Of a DNA stretch of 64,000 nucleotides, positions 59,201 to 64,000 are shown in pieces. The notes under the pieces were generated by a model. That model had not been told where the DNA came from, made no database searches, and worked only from the letters and a program-made list of their open reading frames with translations. The translations under genes were made by a program, and so were the position numbers. The DNA lies in the NCBI RefSeq assembly GCF_032854445.1, contig NC_088301.1, positions 49,595,116 through 49,659,115 on the forward strand, given 5' to 3'. The stretch is from Liolophura sinensis (taxonomy: Eukaryota; Mollusca; Polyplacophora; Chitonida; Chitonidae). The stretch's first letter is position 1, and each line of letters begins with the position of its first letter.

Positions 59201-61426
59201 TAGTTACTAACCTATTATATGCTGCAGCACAAAAGGGCTATAAAAAAGTCCAGGATTTCACACAAGATTTTACACTCAAACATTCTTTTTTCAGAATACA
59301 CTGTATTGCACAGATACATGTAAACTACATGTACTTCTTGAGCTAACTTTATATGTGGCATAACAGAAACATTTTATCCTAGATTTAGCCAGGTACTAAA
59401 AGATTAAGTAGATACCTAGTATATAGAACATTTTCCTATGACCCTGTTTAGTATTGTTATAGTCACATAAAAAATCAGTAATATGTCATGCTTTTTTCAA
59501 AAGAGTGACAAGGTCCCAAAATGCCAGGAAAAAAATGTTTCAAATTCTTACCCATCACAAAAACTGAACAGGACACTTTTTTCCCTTACCTCATGATGTC
59601 AAGTAATTTTTCAGATGGTTTTCTGCCATTAACTTCAATGCCCATAGACAGTTATCAATATGAGAAGGAAGGCCAACATGAAGTAGGGTAAGGCCAACCA
59701 GCAGAGGATATCCCACAATTAAAAATATATTGCATTTAAAAAAAAAAAAAGTTTAGAGAAAGTAAAATAAAATACTCAAGTAAGAACCAAAGCTATATGA
59801 ATGAACAGAAAGTATGGTTTATCTCTCCATCTAAGTGCGACACTTTACACCTTGATTCACTACTGAACAGTTAGGTATGTGGATGATGCAAATTGGAAGT
59901 GGCAGCATGACAGATCATTGCCTGTGTGGGCTGTTTATCTTGGCACTGAGACTGAGTGCACTGAAACAGATTATGGGTGGGAGGACTACCTGAACACACA
60001 CACCTGTATTGACTAGGTATAAATAGTGAACAATAAACCCTACCTCTGCATGATTCCTGCCATAAATAAATATAATCGCTAAAATAATAACTGATGTTAA
60101 ACCTGCTATGTCACCTAAATAACAAAAGGTAATGGTTCAGTCCAAAAACTATCATGCCATATGATTCATGAAATACTGATGAATTCATGTAGGGTGCATA
60201 GTGTAGGTAAGGCAGAAATGAAATGCATTATCATATAAACATAACATAATAATTACAAAAACAGAAAAAACAGAGGTTCATCTTAAATGTAAGAAATGCA
60301 CTCTGTAACAGGAATGTTTTACGAACACTATTTTTTCTCTTCCTAGTAATGTTATAGATTTTGTAGTAAAACGTCACAGCGCATAATATAATGCATCTGT
60401 AGATATGAAATTCAGACTGCAAAACATAGTCTCATATTCTTTCATATTCCTGACTTGACTAAAAATGTCTCACACATAATATATATAGGCCTACATGCAT
60501 GGTACATAAGAGAAAACTGCATGATACATCATAAGGGAGACCACTCTGGCTTGAATCTGTTTTATATCTCACTATTAATCTACATATATTATGTACAGTA
60601 ATCTAATTAACCTACAAACAGAGACAAACTCAAGATGTTATTCAATAAATGTATCAAAGGCCAATATTAACAATAATAGCCATTCAACATTCAAATATCT
60701 GCATATTAATTTAATTAAGATGATGTCACTTTCTAAATAACAATTCCGTTTTGATTTTGCGTGTTGATACTGACATAATAATTAAATTTGAAAAGATATG
60801 GGGTGCTGTTGGCTACCTGCTATTACCTGCTACCTGTTATAAAAAAGAAAAAACAGGAGACTGTAATAGGTCTTTTAATGCGTATGTTTCACACTATGCT
60901 AAGTATTTAGCTTTAGAACCACATGTACATGCATATAGTAAGAGCTGTATAATACCTTAGGGCTTTGGTATAATTACATTAAAGTTCCTATCAAAGAAAA
61001 TATGATAAATAATTTTAAAAAATGTATATATATAGAAAAACACTTGACATCCATGGCAAAAATCATGCAACATCATCCACTTTGCATGGTACCTGCAACA
61101 AACATGAGTGATAACACTATTACTTGAGGGTGGTTGAGGGCTGAGGAAATTAAAATATTTTAAGTCTATATGACAACGGACAATTGTTCATGTTCTTGTC
61201 TGGAAATATAGATACATTCCATGGCTTGGTACTTACTAAGTTACACAACATACGTGAACATATGAACTCAAATGGAGGAAAATGAAACTCTTTCATTATA
61301 ATGATATAAAATTTTACCTGAGAACCACAGACAGGGTTTAGGCACAATGAGCAATTGGAGCCAATCACAATGAGGCCAAAATCAGTGCTAAATGGATCCT
61401 TCATCACGTAAGCTTCTTCCATCAGC
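56148..61426 (-). CDS. CDPF1: CDPF1 orthologue (cysteine-rich DPF motif protein), 5'-partial
   Basis: Two minus-strand exons, 61426-61318 and 56240-56148, join in phase 0 across a 5077-bp intron with GT/AG ends. They encode 66 residues that align with the C-terminal part of CDPF1: LMEEAYVMKDPFS (vertebrate LLEESYVMKDPF), IGSNCSLC and PVC, then CSVFYTKRFCLACAANK (vertebrate CSLFYSKRFCLPCV). The C..C pairs suggest metal binding, but the family's function is not established. The first exon carries one leading base of a split codon, so at least one upstream exon encoding the N-terminal FxCxxC/PYxYxG part is missing here. I did not find it up to 64000; it is probably beyond the edge. Confidence 0.85.
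56241..61317 (-). other. CDPF1 intron
   Basis: A phase-0 intron of 5077 bp, from gtaaaat to attTCTTTTTCAG. It contains A/T runs (58479-58495, 59739-59750) and two weak minus-strand open frames (57901-58110 and 59592-59735) without family match. No repeat was recognised. Confidence 0.7.
61318..61426 (-). CDS. CDPF1: CDPF1 exon with the DPF motif
   Basis: This 109-bp exon has one base of a split codon plus 36 codons, beginning LMEEAYVMKDPFSTDFGLIV and ending PVCGSQ. The acceptor is gatatgttatag and the donor TCTCAG|gtaaaa. It contains the DPF motif that names the family and one CxxC pair (CSLC). Confidence 0.88.
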
Positions 61427-63442
61427 CTATAACATATCATGAGGATGGCAAGTGACATACAGATTCATTCTATAGTACAATACTGTGTAACTGTTTCCCC
61501 ATGGTACACAGCAGAAAAGTGTCAGAACTTGTACTGATCAAATCCAATTAAACCATGTTGTTTGATGTACCCACTGGAGAATATAACCATAAACATAGAT
61601 GTCAATGTGTGAACAGTCATATGGCTTTTATTAGTTAAACTGGTATGTCAAAATAGGCCACATCCTATATTTTGTTGGGACTTATTAAAGGAGATGGCCC
61701 CATAACTCGCTCTCCTGATATGCCTTCAAAAATGTGGTGACTGATTAATGTTTCCAACAAATGTGATCATTGCTTATGCAATACAATAAAATACACTATC
61801 GCTGATTGAATCTATTAATGTATTTCAAATAAACCACTGAATTTTTAACAGCCTGCACAGTCCCCATCTACTCCCCTCTTATTTCAATTCAAATTTTATT
61901 GAAAATCATCCTTGCGACATTACACCACAGTGACCACATGATCTTTGTCAGTTAATTTACATAAAACCAATATAAGTTTCTAGGTCTGTAAGACAAAAGG
62001 TCCCATAGAATAGAATAAGTTGCCATCCGTCCTAAAATACAGTGATTCTGTTTCTCTTTTTATATCACTGTATCACTCTAAGTCTTATATCACTGATTTC
62101 TGTCAGCCAGACTACGGTTTTCTTTAATCACATCCATCGAAATGTACATACATTAATGTAAATTCACCTTAGACATCGTAAGTTCTAGCTCCAGTATATT
62201 AATTATTACCGCCTATTCTTAGTTTCAACGATACATATCTTTAACAATATGTACATATTAATACATATGCAATTTTGGTTTTAGCTGGTCACACTAAGAA
62301 TTTGTTTCAGGATTTTCAACTATTCTACTAACAGTTTTTATTAGTCTGATGTCCCGTTAAGTACCCTTATATTTTCAATATCTGTATTATCCTTATATCA
62401 AGTCTTGAACTGTTCTCACCACCAGGGAGCAGCACATCACTACCTTAGACATGTACTCTATATATAAGTCTTTCTTTTGTCTGTGTGTGTAACTGATGTA
62501 AAAAATCCACCAATTCAAATATTTTCTTTCTTATATTTACAGGTACTCTATTTCTTCAGCCTTTTCAACTGCCTCTGCAACCAAGGTTTATTCTGAGAGA
62601 ACTATGGGATGTAGAGAAATAATTTTGCACAGATTTATTAAGTTTCCTTCTTTAGTGATGCAACACAAATAATTTTAGCACTGTTTTCATAATAATTTCT
62701 TACATAATGTTTACTGAAAATAGAGTGCTTTACATGATTGTAAGATTGAAGATTTGCAGTATCTCAAAAATTTAAATCATGTACAAGATAGGGAAAGGGC
62801 CAATCAGTACAGCTGAGAGACAGTCATCTTTGTTGTTGAGATGGTTTGCCATGTCTAACTTTGACCTGTGTCAGCAATGTCATTCTTTCATGCTTCCCGT
62901 ATCTGATGCTTAGACTGTGAAGCATATCAATGCCATACCTGACCTTGTCATACTTTATTACATGCAACTCTTCAATGAAACCACAGCTAATGAATTTGTA
63001 CGCCATCAGCACAGTTAAACAAGATTACAGCTATGAGGTGTAATATAGAACTTTCTGATTATTTTACTTGCTTCTTATTACGAATTCCCCAAACCCTAGT
63101 GATTCTGCAAGGCTAGCTTGTCGACTTTTATGGCTTTTTCCCATTGCAGACAAGCAATTATACATGCAAGAGCAGGATCCAGCTTGCCTAAAACTTCAAA
63201 AAACATCAAAGAGATTAAAATTCCTTTCTGAATCATTATTAGCATCACAGATAGTAAAAATGGTGGCAGCTGCACACTTCAGAACTCTCTGCTGGAAGTA
63301 CAAATGAAGAAGTTCATGAACTTCACATGGAAATCACATAGAATTTTAAAAAAAAAATAGCTAGATTTTGACAAGGTTTGAATTAACAAAAAGTATTTAA
63401 AGGCATGAAAACAACACACAGCTATAGGTACCGGTAAGGTCT

Positions 63443-63605
63443 TACAAGTGACCCAGGGTTAGGGTTGCGTGGACTCTATGGATGTGAAAGGGACGAGTCA
63501 CACCTATACAACGGCCAGTGCCAATGCTGGAGTGAAGCCGGGGCACTGCAACAACAACGTCGCTGTTATCGGGGTCGAGTTCAGCAGTACGAGTACGTTT
63601 TGTTG
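63443..63605. other. GC-richer segment open on both strands
   Basis: On + a frame reads RGLYGCERDESHLYNGQCQC, then a Gln/Arg-rich stretch, with a potential donor (GA|gtacgt) near 63591. On - a frame of over 50 codons includes ELDPDNSDVVVAVPRL. Only one strand, if either, can be coding. A telomere-like 'gggttagggttg' lies at 63455-63466. No family is recognised. Confidence 0.2.
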
Positions 63606-63786
63606 CTAGTAGAAGTAATTTATGGAGTAAGTTACCTACACAACAGCTTTTGCGAAAGGTGGCTTCGTCCCAAAGTAGTTATATTTTACAGAAAACATGC
63701 AGTTACTACAAGTAAACTCTTTGGTTTCTTCACCCATAATTTTGTTGTAAATCGTCTGCTTTTCAAAAAGAAATGAAAGCAAACCT

Positions 63787-63915
63787 CAGATAAGGGACGT
63801 AACTCTGGATAGATTTCGTAGAATTCTGGGAAGAACTCGGAGAGCCTTGTCTGTGGTACCGTACTTTTCTGAATTTTCTTGGTAAAACTATCGTAGTCCT
63901 GGTAGCCAGATTTTT
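63787..63915 (-). other. Possible exon of an unidentified minus-strand gene
   Basis: An open frame preceded by a stop (TAA 63918-63916) reads SGYQDYDSFTKKIQK, then TRLSEFFPEFYEIYPELRPL and SE, a protein-like composition unlike the surrounding noise. Possible boundaries are acceptor CTACCAG (ending 63901) and donor GAG|gtttgc (63786); both are weak. I do not recognise the family. It could be an upstream neighbour of CDPF1 or chance. Confidence 0.25.
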
Positions 63916-64000
63916 ACTTATGTACACGGCTATTTATCTTCTTCTTCTCCTTTCAAAAAATCAATTAATTATCACGTGATGTTTTCATGCAGCCAAAGAA

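Larger units (their letters stand above)
61427..64000. other. Right-edge region, probable CDPF1 upstream intron or flank
   Basis: Mostly AT-rich. I searched the minus strand for the N-terminal CDPF1 motifs (CxxC, PYxYxG, PP) and did not find them. Two GC-richer open segments at 63443-63605 and 63787-63915 are listed separately. The 62-codon minus frame at 62824-63012 and the 79-codon plus frame at 63068-63307 have no family match. Confidence 0.45.

Noticed and set aside
63455..63466. Telomere-like gggttagggttg, possible interstitial telomere
   Set aside because: Only about two imperfect units, too short to call.
1..64000. CRISPR arrays, phage or prokaryotic operons, integrated viruses
   Set aside because: The tandem arrays lack repeat-spacer structure, and there are no long ORFs, operons, polymerase or capsid motifs. 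The window is metazoan throughout.

Overview
This is animal nuclear DNA: AT-rich, dominated by introns and intergenic sequence, with many tandem arrays, (TA)n microsatellites and tRNA-derived SINEs. Nothing prokaryotic, viral or CRISPR-like was found. The SINEs share a body and tail seen in lophotrochozoan, especially molluscan, genomes (tail word GTATAAGTGAAATATTCTTG followed by a 'tacggcgtaaaac' end), and the word TACATGTA recurs throughout. I therefore suggest a mollusc or related lophotrochozoan; the species cannot be named from this window.

Two conserved protein-coding genes can be recognised, and neither has a long open reading frame because both are split into short exons. (1) On the + strand, 2324-16188 encodes the RYBP/YAF2 orthologue, a Polycomb (non-canonical PRC1) subunit, in four exons: a nine-residue start, the RanBP2/NZF-type zinc finger, a basic linker, and the conserved RING1-binding segment with an acidic/Asn-rich tail. 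All three introns are phase 2. The last exon carries one extra A at 15999-16001 that breaks the frame inside the most conserved C-terminal motif. The promoter has CCAAT, a palindromic E-box and a YY1 motif within about 80 bp. (2) On the - strand, 56148-61426 holds the last two recognised exons of a CDPF1 (cysteine-rich DPF motif) orthologue. Its 5' exon or exons were not found and probably lie beyond the right edge.

Layout: 1-2160, upstream DNA with SINE remnants; 2.16-2.35 kb, promoter and exon 1; 2.35-16.2 kb, RYBP/YAF2 introns and exons, with a 42-bp minisatellite at 8.8-9.1 kb; 16.2-18.4 kb, probable 3' UTR and flank with a compound TA/TG microsatellite; 18.4-54 kb, a long stretch without a recognised gene, holding SINEs and arrays with units of 33, about 30, 23 and 95 bp; 54.1-55.6 kb, a 35-bp minisatellite just beyond the 3' end of CDPF1; 56.1-61.4 kb, CDPF1; 61.4-64 kb, unresolved sequence with two GC-richer open segments near the right edge.

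The two genes point toward each other (convergent) and have no known joint pathway. No previously undescribed gene system is evident. The observations most worth following are the RYBP frame break, the YY1 site in the promoter of a YY1-partner gene, the modular SINEs with exchanged tRNA heads, and the density of minisatellites with different unit lengths.
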